Positions 8,881 through 20,703 of a stretch of 64,000 bases of DNA are shown here, piece by piece. The stretch lies in contig OY970832.1 in NCBI GenBank assembly GCA_963853835.1, positions 24,918,208 to 24,982,207 of the forward strand. Direction: 5' to 3'. Position 1 is the stretch's first letter. Each line of letters begins with the position of its first letter. A model generated the notes under the pieces. That model made no database searches. It was not told the origin of the DNA and saw only the letters and a list, made by a program, of their open reading frames with translations. The DNA comes from Calendula officinalis. Its lineage: Eukaryota; Streptophyta; Magnoliopsida; Asterales; Asteraceae. The position numbers and the translations under genes are program-made.

Positions 8881-9548
8881 TACTTCCTCTGTTTCAAAAT
8901 AAGTGATACACTTTCCATTTTGAGATGTTTCAAAATAAGTGAATAAGTGATACACTTTGAAACTTTCCTTATTTGGTAAATATAGTGAGACCCATACCCA
9001 CTAACTATCTCCTTTAATAAAGTGAAATTACTCATTTACCCTTACTTTTACTTTTAAACATCATTAAACTTACTTTAATCATAATATGTGGGACGCCTCA
9101 CTCACTAACTATCCAATTTTTTTTTTGGAAACAGCTTTCATAAAAATAAAAAAAAAAACTAGCACAACGCTAGAAAAAACGTTCAACAATTACAAGGAAG
9201 AATTAACCATTCTATCCAACTAAGTCTAAATTTACTATTACGATTACAAATCCAATTGAACGACACTTCTTTAATTGCATCGATGAGAATATTTTTCCTC
9301 ACATCACCATTCTTAAACGTGACCGCATTCCGAAATCTCCAAAGCATCCAAATCACCGTTAGACAAACCGCCTCCATAATTTTTTTAGCTTTAGCATTCA
9401 CATTACTCGCATCCAACGTAAACAACAAGTCATAATTTTTTTTTTGGATAGTCATCACTAACTATCCAATTTAACCTTCATTATAATATTTTGCCCAAAA
9501 AAATGAGAAAACTAATTTGTATCACTTATTTTGAAACGGAGGAAATAT
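8881..9548. mobile_element. Stowaway-type MITE, enlarged by a LINE insertion
   Basis: Ends match as inverted repeats (TTCCTCTGTTTCAAAATAAG against TTATTTTGAAACGGAGGAA) next to TA dinucleotides, the Tc1/mariner pattern. Three sister copies lie at 17284, 22699 and 29389. The 335-bp LINE piece at 9120-9454 sits within its right half. Confidence 0.75.
9120..9454 (-). mobile_element. 5'-truncated LINE (L1-type) 3' end
   Basis: A minus-strand frame (9183-9458) resembles the end of plant LINE ORF2, with the motif IWMLWRFRN typical after the reverse-transcriptase zinc region. The tail is a T-run on the plus strand (9120-9126). An 18-bp duplication, TCACTAACTATCCAATTT, flanks it at 9102-9119 and 9455-9472, proving target-primed insertion into the MITE. 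Confidence 0.85.
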
Positions 9549-10814
9549 AATGTATGAGCGATAATTAATTCACGTCGTATATTAGCTTAGTGGTGAACTC
9601 ATTTATTTTAAAACATATAACATTCAGTTCAAGTCCATTTCATATGTATTTTTTTTATTTATTTGTCCTTATTTCTTTATTAATGTTTCTTTTGCTATAT
9701 TTACCATTAAAATTTTCTTTTCTTTTGAATAATTTCCCCCTATTTTTCTTGGTTTAAAAATGTTATGTTTGCAATTTATTTGATTATACGTGTATTTTAA
9801 CTAGTAACATATTAGTCCAGATCATCCATATATGAACACTTTAAATAATTTACTTCAACGTTATAACAAAATTAAATACGAATATGAATTAAGAATACAA
9901 ATTGTGTATACGAAATATACCACTATGAAAAATTACATTCTATTTTTTATATTGCTAAATTTTAGAATTTTTATTTTTGAATTAACTAACAAGCGAATTT
10001 TGATTTTGATTGATATAGTTTATGATTAGACTTTTTTCAAACTAAAATTGATTTTATTTTTTATTTATGATTTGACCTAAAAAAAAATCATTCAAAAACC
10101 TGACTTTCACTTTAAAATTTTATCCACCTTTGATATATCTCCTGGTACCACCACGTGTTACCATACCGGATTCACAAGGACACTTAATTATATTGTATTA
10201 ATTATTGTGTACTCGTGTCATATGAGTGTACTACAATGTTGGTCATTCACATTCTTTGTACTTTTTACTATAGTAAAAAATATATAGAAAAATCATATCA
10301 AAAGTTTACAAGGTTAGAACTTACATATCACTCAATAGTTAACTCAAGTATTTTAAAAAATACTCCTTCAATGAAAATAAAATTATATATAGATGTAATA
10401 TATTTCAAAGACAATCTTTAATATTATTGTTAACATAGCCCAAAACAAAAAGTTATATAAAAGTGAAACCTTATCTTTATATTTTTATGTGATTGAATGT
10501 CATGTTTATTAATTGTAGGCCATAGATAGTCATACTAAATGAAATTTTTTATTAATTCTATTAAATCTTTATATTTACTCAAGAATTATAATTTAATGGT
10601 ATTGATGTAACGTATTGTCCATAAATTACAGGTTATGGGTTCAAGTTATGTTATAATAAATAGAGTAGATTAGGAGTTGCTAAAAATAATCGTTATACTT
10701 AATCATCTTACTAATAAAATGGTTGACATGTAGAATTCACTAAATTTTTTTCTTAATATCATCATTTAATTTGGACATTAGTATTAATTAAATGATTAGA
10801 AAAATAAGTAAAAA
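9549..10814. other. AT-rich intergenic DNA, nothing recognised
   Basis: Very AT-rich. Short frames at 9832 and 10215 have random composition and no motif. Confidence 0.6.
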
Positions 10815-10831
10815 GATTTACTAGTAAGTAA

Positions 10832-11103
10832 AAAAAAAGGGTAAAGGAGTGTACCACTGACACTGGCCACATATTGTGACCGGACACCCGACCCAGCAAC
10901 AGGTGCATTCCCCGGCAAATCACCTAACAATGATATCCACACCTCTGCTTGGGCTCGATATACGAGACCCAGCATTTTCAGCACAGAGGGGGACCCACGT
11001 TTCAAAGGGGCTGGTGGCCACAAGAGGGGTTTCACGGGGTTTGAACCCGGGACCTCCCACATAGGAGGCCCAAGTCTTACCAACCGCGCCCACCCTTGTG
11101 GTT
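10832..11103 (-). mobile_element. tRNA-derived SINE with 17-bp target duplication
   Basis: Read on the minus strand, the 5' end is tRNA-like: an A-box-like GGTTGGTAAGAC near 11093 and a B box GGTTCAAACCC near 11043. The body is GC-rich and unlike its AT-rich surroundings. The 3' end is a T-run on the element strand. GATTTACTAGTAAGTAA repeats exactly at 10815-10831 and 11104-11120. Confidence 0.9.
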
Positions 11104-11160
11104 GATTTACTAGTAAGTAACATCATCTCTCATTATAAATATCAAGCATGGGTTTTGATT

Positions 11161-11365
11161 ACATATATATAAACTATAAAGTTAAAGTGAACAATCAATT
11201 GGTCTAGATCAATTGGCTACCAAGGATAGTCTTGGGGTTTTCTTTCAAGAGGTCTTGGGTTCAAGCCTTGTTAGAGGTAAAACTTGGAGATTAAAAGGTG
11301 GTGGGGTTTATTCCCCATAGGTGGAAGGTTAGAGGGAAGGCATAGTGCCCTTTGTGTATGTCATT
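11161..11365 (+). mobile_element. 5' half of a SINE split by a copia element
   Basis: The right part (about 11260-11365: B box GGTTCAAGCC, then GGGGTTTATTCCCC and a GCCCTTTGTGTATG stretch) matches the SINE of the tandem array at 15980-16690. The matching 3' half resumes at about 15673. A 20-bp duplication, ATCAAGCATGGGTTTTGATT, lies at 11141-11160 and 15760-15779, outside both halves. Confidence 0.75.
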
Positions 11366-14300
11366 GTGAATATATCGGCTAGTTGTAGATGTGTTGGAAC
11401 ATACTTGGTTGCTAGTTTTCCCGATTGAACAAGCTCGCGAACAAAGTGGTAGTCAATATCAATGTGTTTTGCTCTTTTATGTGAGATGGGATTTTGACTT
11501 AGAAAAAGTGCACTTCGGTTATCACATAAAAGAGTGGGGCGACAATCGGGTAATATATGTAATTCACGAAGCAAATGTGTTACCCAAATGATTTCGGAGG
11601 CGGCATTTGCTAAAGCTCGATATTCCGATTCACAACTCGAGCGGGAGACGGTCGGTTGTTTCTTTGCGCTCCAAGAAACAAGATTGCCACCAATAAAAAT
11701 AGAATAACCGTATGTTGACCGACGTGTTTCAATGCATCTTGCCCAATCGGCATCGGAATAGCCGAGAATTGTGGGAGTAGTAGCGTGTGAGAAGGAAAGT
11801 CCATAAGAAATGGTTCCTTTAGCATACCGGAGTATACGCTTTATGGCTTGAAAATGATCTTGAGTCGGAGCTTGTAAGAATTGGCTCACTTGGTTCACGG
11901 CATATGAAAGATCCGGCCGAGTGATGGTGAGATTTTGGAGAGCACCAACAAGAGATCGGTATAAGGTAACATCCTCAAAGGGAGCGCCTTGAGTAGTGAG
12001 ATATGTTGTTGTGGAAAGAGGAGTAGCAACGGGTTTAGCCTCCAATAAGTGAGCTCTCGTGAGTATGTCATGGGCATACTTCGATTGGCTTAAAAATAAA
12101 CCGGTATCATGATATGACACTTCAAGCCCTAAAAAATAATTTAGCTTACCAAGATCGGTGATAAGAAATTCTTTATTTAACCGGGTAATAAAATTTTGAA
12201 GAATAGTTGAGTTGTTCCCGGTGAGAATTATGTCATCAACATATACCAATAAATAAAGAATGTGTGTGTCTTGTTTGAACACAAAGAGTGATGTATCGGC
12301 CCGACTACAAGAGAAACCAATACTAATAAGAAAGGAACTTAGTCGTTGAAACCAAGCTCGAGGGGCTTGTTTGAGGCCATAAAGAGCTTTCTTTAGATGG
12401 CACACATGATTAGGGTAGCGAGGATCGATAAACCCCGGTGGTTGTTCCATGTAAACGGTGTCGGAGAGGTTGCCATTTAAGAAGGCATTCTTGACATCGA
12501 GTTGATGAAGTGGCCACTTATTCAGCACGGCAATGGAAAGAATGGTCCGAACGGTTGAGGCTTTCACTACGGGACTAAAAGTGGCGGAATAATCGAGTCC
12601 CGGTACTTGAGTGAAACCTTTGGCAACAAGTCGTGCTTTATATTAATCGATCATACCATCGGCAAGAAACTTGGTACGAAATACCCATTTTGACCCGACA
12701 ACATTTGATGATATGGGTCGTGGTACAAGATCCCACGTGGCGTTGAGTTTCAAGGCTTTCATCTCGTCACGCATGGCGTCAAAATATTTAGGATCTCGAG
12801 AAGCGGTTTGGAAGCCCTTGGGTTCCTTCGATGCAAACAAGGCATGATGAAGTGGGGATGTGGAGACATGCGTAAGATCGACTTTATGTTTGGTTTTCAC
12901 GATCCCATGCTTTGATCTAGTAACCATGGGATGAACGGATGTGGTGGCAGTAGGCTCAGTTGCATTTTGTTGATTTTGTGGTGGTGTAGGGACTGGATTA
13001 TTTGGCGGAATGGGTGGGGTAGGTGGTTCGGTTTGGGTAGCTAGTGTAGGGGTGGTATTTGGTGGAATTATATGGGTAGTAGGTGGTAGGTCTAAATTGG
13101 GATTGTTTAAGGTTTGTGGTGGGTCATGGCATATGTCACATAAAGGAACAGTAGGTGGCGTAGGGGTGTTTGGTGGTTGTGTATTATTAGTGGGTAGAGG
13201 TTTGATAGGAAAATCATCACAGTAGGTTGATAATAATAATGTGGATGATGGTTCTAAAGTGGTAGTATTTGCATAGGGAAATACCGTTTCATTGAATTGA
13301 GCGTGCCGGGTTGTATAAATCCGCATGGTGGAAGGATCAAGGCATCTATAGCCTTTGTATTGGGTGCTATAACCGATGAAAACGCATGGAGCACTTCGTG
13401 GTGCTAATTTATTAGATGAATAATCCCGAAGGTACGGGTAAACGCAACATCCAAATACTCGAAAATTTCCATAATTTGGTGGGGATGAAAATAAGAGCTC
13501 ATATGGAGACTTATCTTGACGTAGCTTGGTGGGCAAGCGGTTGATGATATACGTGGCGGAACCGAATGCATGAGCCCATAATTTTGCCAGAATGTGGGCA
13601 TTAAACATCATGGCAAGACCGGTTTCGGTAATGTGCTGATGTTTTCTTTCGGCTCGGCCATTTTGTTGCGGAGTGTAGGGGCAAGAAAGTCGATGATGAG
13701 TACCATTTTTGGATAAAAGGTCACGAACTTGATTATTTGTAAATTCGGTACCACCGTCAGACTGAAATTGCTTGATCTTGCAAGAAAATTGTGTTTGTAC
13801 AAAAGCAACAAACGTTTCAAATACTTTGAAGAAGTCGGATTTTTCTTTCAAAGGATAAAACCAAGTGAAGCGAGAATAGTCGTCTACAAATATGGCATAA
13901 TAGCGATAACCATCAATAGAAACAACCGATGAAGGTCCCGATAAATCACAATGTATTAATTCCAAAACATGCAAAGAACGTTTAATATTATTATCAAATG
14001 GTAAACGTTTACTTTTTGATAATTGACATGAAGAACAAATACGATGGTTAGGTAAAACCGAATTAACGGATAAACAACCCAATTTATTTAAAATAGAAAT
14101 AGTATCATATGATACGTGACCTAAACGCGAATGCCATAATTCAAAAGTAGCTTGTAGACGACGGGATGATAGCTTAGCCAAGAAGGCTTGTTGTCCTTGC
14201 TCGAGGACATACAACCCATTTCTACGTTTGCCTTGGGCGATATTCTCCTTTGTGTGACGATTCTGAATAAAAAACATGGGGTTAGAAAATAAAACATCCA

Positions 14301-15450
14301 CCGGATTGTCCTGCGTTAACCTACTAATAGAGAGTAGATTTTTGGTCAATTTTGGTACCACAAGTACATCAAATAAAGATATATTAGTGGTAATACTAGA
14401 TCGTCCAATATGAGATATGGAGGCATTATCACCATTGCCAAAGTAGACATTTTCATTACCATTGTATGAGGCGGCAGAATCAAGATGACCCGGAGAATTG
14501 GTCATATGAGATGTGGCGCCGGTATCAACGAACCAATCGGGCGCCGAAATATCACATTGGGATTGAAAGGCCTGAGCTAAATTAACATCGTGGTTGAGAG
14601 ATGGACGTGCAAACGATTGTAAATCGGGACAGTGAGTTGCATAGTGCCCATCCTTTCGACATAACTGACAGTGCGGGGGACGACGATTGCTTCGACCACG
14701 CCCACGATACGAACCACGCCCACTGCTGCCTCGGCTGCCTCGGTTGGAGTAAGAGTTCTGATTTCGGGACGAAGTAACATTGAACGCCACAGGAGCAACA
14801 GTAGTATCAGAAATCGATTGGAGAAACATAACGTGAGATTCTGCTTGAGAAACGAGATCACGGAATGTGGGTTTGGGGGTGATTAAGCGCTGCGTGGTTG
14901 AGAATGTCTCAAAGGCAGAACCCAAACCACATAAGAACCGGTGGGTTTTGTCATTATCATCGAGCGGGTGACCGACGGCTGCAAGTTGATCACATACGCT
15001 TTTAAATTTGCGAGCGTATTCAGCGATTGGTGATGAAGATTTCTTCAGATTGCGGAGAGAATCACGCAAGGTATGGATTCTTTCAACTGAATCGTGCCGG
15101 TAAGTCGATTCGAGGGCAGTCCATACGGAATGAAAAGTAGTGTGGCCAAGGGTTTCCGCCATGGCTTCTTTTGATAGAGTGGATTGAAGAAGAATTAATG
15201 CTCTCTGATCGGCAGCGATCCAAGAGTCATATTCGGGATTGGGAGCAGTGGTTTGATCGGTTGTAATGGTGGCCGGAGGAACGGGAATAGAACCATTAAC
15301 ATATCCTGTTAGATGTTGATAAGCTAAAAGGGGTATCATTTGCTTATGCCACAACAAGTAATTTGTAGAAGACAATTTTATGGTTAACATGTGAAGAATG
15401 GTTGAAAGAGGAAGAGGGGCGTCTGGGGATTCATTAGAACTTCCGGCCAT
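11329..15450 (-). pseudogene. copia Gag-Pol polyprotein with in-frame stop and lost C-terminus
   Basis: The minus-strand frame starts at a true ATG (15450-15448). Visible in order: gag domain, Arg/Gly-rich stretch with a CCHC zinc knuckle (CQLCRKDGHYATHC), DTGATSHM protease motif, GAG-pre-integrase, and an integrase core whose Asp, Asp and Glu are all present. A Pro/Thr-rich linker and reverse transcriptase with YVDDI follow, then RNase H. A TAA at 12643-12645 interrupts pol in the same frame, just before the usual KARLVAKG segment. At the far end the frame leaves the copia pattern right after LADIFT (about 11366) and runs into SINE sequence, so the C-terminus is lost. One stop and a lost end make it inactive, though the rest is well preserved. 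Confidence 0.9.
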
Positions 15451-15661
15451 GGAGAAACCGGGGAAGAAGAACTGCGGCAGAAAGAGAGAGGAACGAATTA
15501 GGGTTTTTGGGGTTTTAGGCTGATACCATATTAAGGTGTAAGTTTCCCTTGAATGTTTTATTCAATATCAACAACCATATATATAGCATTACAATTACAA
15601 CAGTTTCCTATATTAAAGGATTTACAAGATCTTCCTCTAACTAACAATATTGATAATATCA
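11366..15661 (-). mobile_element. Ty1/copia element without 3' LTR
   Basis: A primer-binding site complementary to initiator tRNA-Met (TGGTATCAG on the minus strand) lies at about 15521-15529. Next to it is a short 5' LTR at about 15537-15661 with a TATATATA stretch and an AATAAA signal. On the other side pol stops abruptly at 11366 against SINE sequence, with no polypurine tract or second LTR. Loss during integration or a later deletion are both possible. Confidence 0.75.
15537..15661 (-). mobile_element. Short 5' LTR of the second copia element (approximate ends)
   Basis: About 125 bp between the primer-binding site and non-element DNA, bounded by TG and CA. Contains TATATATA and, on the element strand, AATAAA. 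The outer end could be up to 20 bp further right. Confidence 0.5.
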
Positions 15662-15669
15662 TTTCCTAT

Positions 15670-15759
15670 TAATTGTCTAGACTCGAACCACTAACTTATT
15701 AACTTGCCGTAAAAAAAGAAAAGAGAGAGAGAACCAAAAACACAAACTAATCCGGCCAG
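15670..15759 (+). mobile_element. 3' half of the split SINE
   Basis: CTCGAACCACTAACTTATTA continues the SINE exactly where the half at 11161-11365 stops. It ends in an A-rich tail and is followed by the 20-bp duplication. Confidence 0.7.
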
Positions 15760-15907
15760 ATCAAGCATGGGTTTTGATTCCAGTTCTCCCATCCATGATT
15801 AATGCGATTGCTTCGGCTAAAACATTTTAATGATCACGTAAATATCATCTGTTTCTTTTTTACTTGATCCGCTAAAACAAGATTTTCCATATGGTAAAAA
15901 GATGTAA

Positions 15908-16692
15908 CATTTTTTTTCTCCTCCTTATCTCTCTTAATGGGAAGAAGTTAACATTACTCTTCAATTATTATCATATAAAGAATTTATACAAGGCTTCTAG
16001 CCTAGTGATATTTGTGAAAAAGATAAGGTGTTGCCCATGATTTATAGGTCATGGATTCAAGTCCCGTCGTGGACAAATGGAGTTTATTCCCCTTAAGTGG
16101 AGGGTTCGAGAGAAGACATACTGCCTCTTGTGGATGGCACTGTCAATGCTCGAACCACTAACATTTTTTTTCTCCTCCTTATCTCTCTTAATGGGAAGAA
16201 GTTAACATTACTCTTCAATTATTATCATATAAAGAATTTATACAAGGCTTCTAGCCTAGTGATATTTGTGAAAAAGATAAGGTGTTGCCATGATTTATAG
16301 GTCATGGATTCAAGTCCCGTCGTGAACAAATGGAGTTTATTCCCCTTACGTGGAGGGTTCGAGAGAAGACATACTGCCTCTTGTGGATGACACTGTCAAT
16401 GCTCGAACCACTAACATTTTTTTTCTCCTCCTTATCTCTCTTAATGGGAAGAAGTTAACATTACTCTTCAATTATTATCATATAAAGAATTTATACAAGG
16501 CTTCTAGCCTAGTGATATTTGTGAAAAAGATAAGGTGTTGCCCATGATTTATAGGTCATGGGTTCAAGTCCCGTCGTGGACAAATGGGGTTTATTCCCCT
16601 TAAGTGGAGGGTTCGAGAGAAGACATACTGCCTCTTGTGGATGGCACTGTCAATGCTCGAACCACTAACATATTAACTAGTAATTAAAAAAA
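15908..16692 (+). repeat. SINE and its 5' flank amplified in three tandem copies
   Basis: Three copies of a roughly 253-bp unit start near 15908, 16161 and 16414 with only a few differences. Each contains a 5' flank and a tRNA-derived SINE (A-box-like CTAGCCTAGTGAT, B box GGTTCAAGTCC or GATTCAAGTCC). Only the last copy keeps the true 3' tail (A-run to 16692). The target duplication ATCATATAAAGAATTTAT occurs before each SINE (15970, about 16223, about 16476) and once after the last (16693-16710). The unit was therefore duplicated after insertion, and its flank was included. Confidence 0.85.
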
Positions 16693-16710
16693 ATCATATA
16701 AAGAATTTAT

Positions 16711-17283
16711 GAATGAAGAAGTAAAATTTTGGGTTATGATTATTAAAATAAAGGTCTAACAGTTAATGAAAACATTGTTTGGTGAAGAAACACAATAATT
16801 GTTTGTTTGATGAGAAGATTCAAAGTATGGGTCATGATTGAGTCTTATTTTGATGGATGATTGGTTGGGTTTGAAGGTAATAGTTGTAGTTTTGTAGCAA
16901 TTAAGATCCAATTATTTGCTTACTTTTTGACCAAAATTTATGTATTTGTTTTTTAAAGAGATAGTATTATTTCATATTATATTTATTTTATTTATATTTA
17001 TATTTATTTTCTTATTCATTTATCGAATAAAATATGTTGAGATCAGTAATGAGAATTAGAGAATTGTATTTGTCAATTATTTTTATGGTCAAAAAAATGA
17101 AATATGAATATTTAGTAACATCAATATATTTTTCTTTTTAATATATTAAAGAATTTTATGCTTTCTACTTATATCTTTATGATAATATTAAAGAAAAAAC
17201 GAAAGAAGAAGAAAACCTTTAAAAACATCAAGTTTTTTTTAGATATTTCTTGGTTTATTCATATTTTATTACTTTATTCATTC
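16711..17283. other. AT-rich intergenic DNA, nothing recognised
   Basis: No frame, repeat ends or RNA signals were seen. Confidence 0.6.
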
Positions 17284-17595
17284 TACTTCCTCCGATTTAA
17301 AATAAGTGATACGTGTTGATATCACGGTCTTTTAAGTAAAAAATTATAATGTACATTAAATTAGATTAATTAATAATTAGTGAGGAATGAGTCTCACTCT
17401 CTTTGAATAAAATGAGGTTAGTGATGTATAAAAGTAATAGTAAGGGTAAATTAGTCATTAATATACTAAAGTAGATAATTAGTTGGTGTGAGTTCCACTA
17501 CTTTTTATTAAATAAAGTAATTATTCAAAGTATATCACTTATTCTAAATCACCTCAAAAAAATAAGTTTATCACTTATTTTGAATTGAGGAAGTA
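17284..17595. mobile_element. Stowaway-type MITE
   Basis: Ends CTTCCTCCGATTTAAAATAA and TTATTTTGAATTGAGGAAG are inverted repeats with TA on each side. The interior is non-coding and matches the copies at 8881 and 22699. Confidence 0.8.
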
Positions 17596-18114
17596 ATAAA
17601 ATTGCCCAATAAATATTAATAATATCTGACACATTGTTTATGTGTATTTATGGAGAACGTATGTGATACATTAATAACGATCTCATGCCAGAGAGTTATA
17701 CGAACAGCACCGATTGTCATTCTGTTCATCCTCGGTACATTTCGGCAAATCGACACTATTAGTATAATGGTGTCGATAAGAAGTTTTTGGTTTGACGAAG
17801 TGTAAATAGAAGAGAATGCGAGATATTTTTGTAAGTATTGATATTTTATATGTATGAAATAAATGAGTAATGTTAGCATATATGTATTATTTGTGTCATC
17901 AACTAACGTAACTATAGCTTACAAAAACTGAATTGTAGGACACAATTAGGAACGGTCTACGACATACTATAGATTTTTATCACAGTATTATGAGACCATT
18001 TTTTCTTTTACTTTTAAAAATGCAGCATTATCCATTATTAATCTAACATAGGATGCAATGCATAATTGGGTAATGTGCAAGTAAATGACACATGTCATAT
18101 GTTATTAGTATAAA
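17596..18114. other. AT-rich intergenic DNA, nothing recognised
   Basis: Contains only short chance frames (for example 17616-17879 minus) without motifs. Confidence 0.55.
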
Positions 18115-18123
18115 TATAATTTA

Positions 18124-18583
18124 GAGTAAATTACACGGATGGTCCCTTAAGTTTATAACAAATTTCACAAATGGTCCTTTAGTTTCAAAAATTACACCGA
18201 TGGTCCTTAACTCTGAAAGGGTTTTTCACCGATGGTCCTTTACACTAACTGATGTTAATTATTCTGTTAACTTACCCCAAATGCAATGCACATGAGGATA
18301 AAAAAGTCATTTTTTCATTTCTTTTCATTCTTAAATTAATTTTTTTATCTTAAATAAAAAATTTTAGTTTTAGAATAAAAAGAAAAGAAATAAAAAATGA
18401 ATTTTTTACCCTCATGTGCATTGCACATGGGGTAAGTTAACAGAAAAAACTAACATCAGTTAGTGTAAAGGACCATCGGTGAAAAACCTTTCAGAATTAA
18501 GGACCACCGGTGTAATTTTTTAAACTAGAGGACCATTTGTGAAATTTGCTATAAACTTAAAGGACCATCCGTGTACTTTACTC
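18124..18583. mobile_element. MULE-type foldback MITE with 9-bp target duplication
   Basis: The whole 460-bp element is nearly palindromic: GAGTAAATTACACGGATGGT at the left pairs with the right end, and the arms extend about 190 bp to an AT-rich centre. TATAATTTA is duplicated exactly at 18115-18123 and 18584-18592. Long inverted repeats with a 9-bp duplication point to a Mutator-like transposase. Confidence 0.9.
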
Positions 18584-18592
18584 TATAATTTA

Positions 18593-19174
18593 GAAACGTT
18601 GAATATAAGAGAACCAAGTGTGATGAAATGTTCGAATATAATGTTTTTAAAGTTCGAACTCATACAGTTTTCCAACTAGTTCCAGACCAGCTAGTCAATG
18701 TATTGAAAATTCAGTCTGCTTATTTAGAAAATTCGTATAATGAAAATTAAAAGTTCCTATATAGAGATATCTAAATGCATTATATTATACTAAACATAAC
18801 AGATTATTATTTTTGTAAATGACTAAAGAGACAGGAAAAAAATTGAGACATATAACTTGTGAATTGTGTCAATTTTAATTTAGCAAAACAATTTGACTTA
18901 TTTTTTAAAAAAAAATATATCACTTTTTGGAAACCTCTTTTAAGGTTCGGCCAAAAAAACTAATTAGACCGATCGTGCTAAAAGGTAGATCTGGTAAAAT
19001 CAGACACGACACGATAACTTGACATGAAATTAGTTGGTTTGGGTTAGAGGTTTCGACACGTTTAAGTAAACGCATTGACTCGGCACGACATGAAAGTTAA
19101 ACGGGTTGGGTTAATGTCAACATACTCAACTCGAAGATAACCCGAATCATCCGTTTAATTATGTATATATTTTA
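18593..19174. other. Intergenic DNA with old TE traces
   Basis: From about 18955 the sequence holds ACACGACACGATAAC-like and GGGTTGGGTTAA-like words that recur near 20260-20460, across the Helitron. It may be one old element later interrupted. No coding potential. Confidence 0.4.
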
Positions 19175-19679
19175 TCTTACTACTTACTAATGCATTTAGG
19201 AGTACCATTTTAAAGAATTTTAAGGAGCTCCTTAATTTTAAGTTTAAGGAGACTTCCACTTTTAGTAAGTTCTTCAACTAAAATAAAATCAAAAAGTGTT
19301 GCTTACAGGATTCGAACACACGACCTCTTGTGAAATCTGACTGTGTGTTAACCAATTACTCTAAATGACAATTTGTTTTAGATAAAATAAACAACCAACT
19401 TTAAATAGAAAACATATTGTATCGAACTTTCCATGATCAAGGTATTTGTTTGTGTGCTCACATATTCTTTAATTATAATCCTTAAGTTTGTTGGTTAACT
19501 TGAATGTATTATTATTATGTTCTAGATGATAATGATTACTAATTGCAATTTTTAAAGACGGAAAAAATTATTCATTTGCGCAATTATTGTTGGAAAAACC
19601 GTGTAAACGAACAACACTTGCTCGCCACGAAATATAGTTTCTGGGTACCCTCCGCCGCATTGCGCGGGTACCCTGCTAG
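19175..19679 (+). mobile_element. Non-autonomous Helitron (505 bp)
   Basis: Begins TCTTACTACTTACTAATGC after an A and ends CTAG followed by T, with a GC-rich hairpin (GGGTACCC repeated, 19653-19673) just before the end. No target duplication, as expected. Copies at 27308 and 53766 share both ends. A tRNA-like stretch lies inside on the minus strand (about 19307-19372). Confidence 0.85.
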
Positions 19680-20600
19680 TAAATCTTATATGTGTAAGTA
19701 TATTAGAGCGAGGGGTGTGGTGGCGTGATGCCACTCTTGCCGGATGCCACCTACGTTCAAACCAGCGCGACACCACACCGTAAGTGGTGTGAGTGAGCGC
19801 CTGCTTCGGACTCTCGGCGGAAGCAGCGCACCAATAGGAAGAGAGAGAGTGTGTCTGGGGTGTTTTTATTGGGTAAGAGATATTTTAGTGGGTCCCAAAA
19901 AAATATTTTAGGTTAAGTTATGATAGAGAGGTCAGGGGTATTTGAGTTTTTGAATGTGAAATGTGAAATAATAATGTGGCGCATAGGTTTGAGATTAATG
20001 GTAATATTTGCCTTAACTTATAGGATCATTTTACTCTAGTTTTATATGAAAACAACAAATCAAATGCCTAAACACGATAATCTGAATTAGGTTAGAGGAT
20101 ATGATCATATGAAGTATGAAATGGCTTCTTTTTTTTTTTTTTTTTTTTATGTTTTTGTATTTTTAGTACATTTTATTGGTTTTTATTATATTTTTGTTGA
20201 ACTTTATTATATTGGAAATTTTATTATGTTTAATACCTATATGCGAATTTTTACCGCTTAAACGGGTTAATTGGGTTGAGTCGGGTTAACACGAAATTAA
20301 CCATGCCTAAACGGGTTAATTGGGTTGAGTCGGGTTAACACGAAATTAACCATGCCGGGTTTGGGTCAATATTTTGAACATTATTAAACGTGACGATTTG
20401 TATTTAGGGGTCGCAACACATTTAAGATCTCGACACGACCCATTTACCACGACTACTAAAAGGATGGACTAACTAATTGTGAATTTTGATAGACTAAACC
20501 AAAGGGTAATTTTCAAATACCAAAAGACGATTTTTGTAATTAAAATTTCCTTATAATGTCATCTAGCGTTTAAAGTTTTAGATACAAATTTCTAGTGTAA
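19680..20600. other. Intergenic DNA with a 48-bp tandem duplication
   Basis: A unit starting AACGGGTTAATTGGG occurs twice in direct order at about 20260-20308 and 20309-20356. A GC-richer part at 19725-19990 may be a MITE related to 8543-8770. A T-run lies at 20129-20147. No gene. Confidence 0.5.
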
Positions 20601-20703
20601 CTATACCGCTATACATAACACATTGGAGGTATAGTAGTAATAAAATATTTGGGTATAGTAGTAATAAAATATTTGGGGTGAGGGTAAAAAAGTCAATAAA
20701 TGT

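Noticed and set aside
10832..11103. Possible tRNA gene (A and B boxes on the minus strand)
   Set aside because: No full cloverleaf. The tRNA-like head continues into a body and tail with a 17-bp target duplication, so it is a SINE. The same applies to 31492, 31837 and 48366.
12643..12645. In-frame stop in the second copia element as programmed readthrough
   Set aside because: It lies in the middle of the reverse-transcriptase domain, not at a gag-pol border, so a disabling mutation is far more likely.
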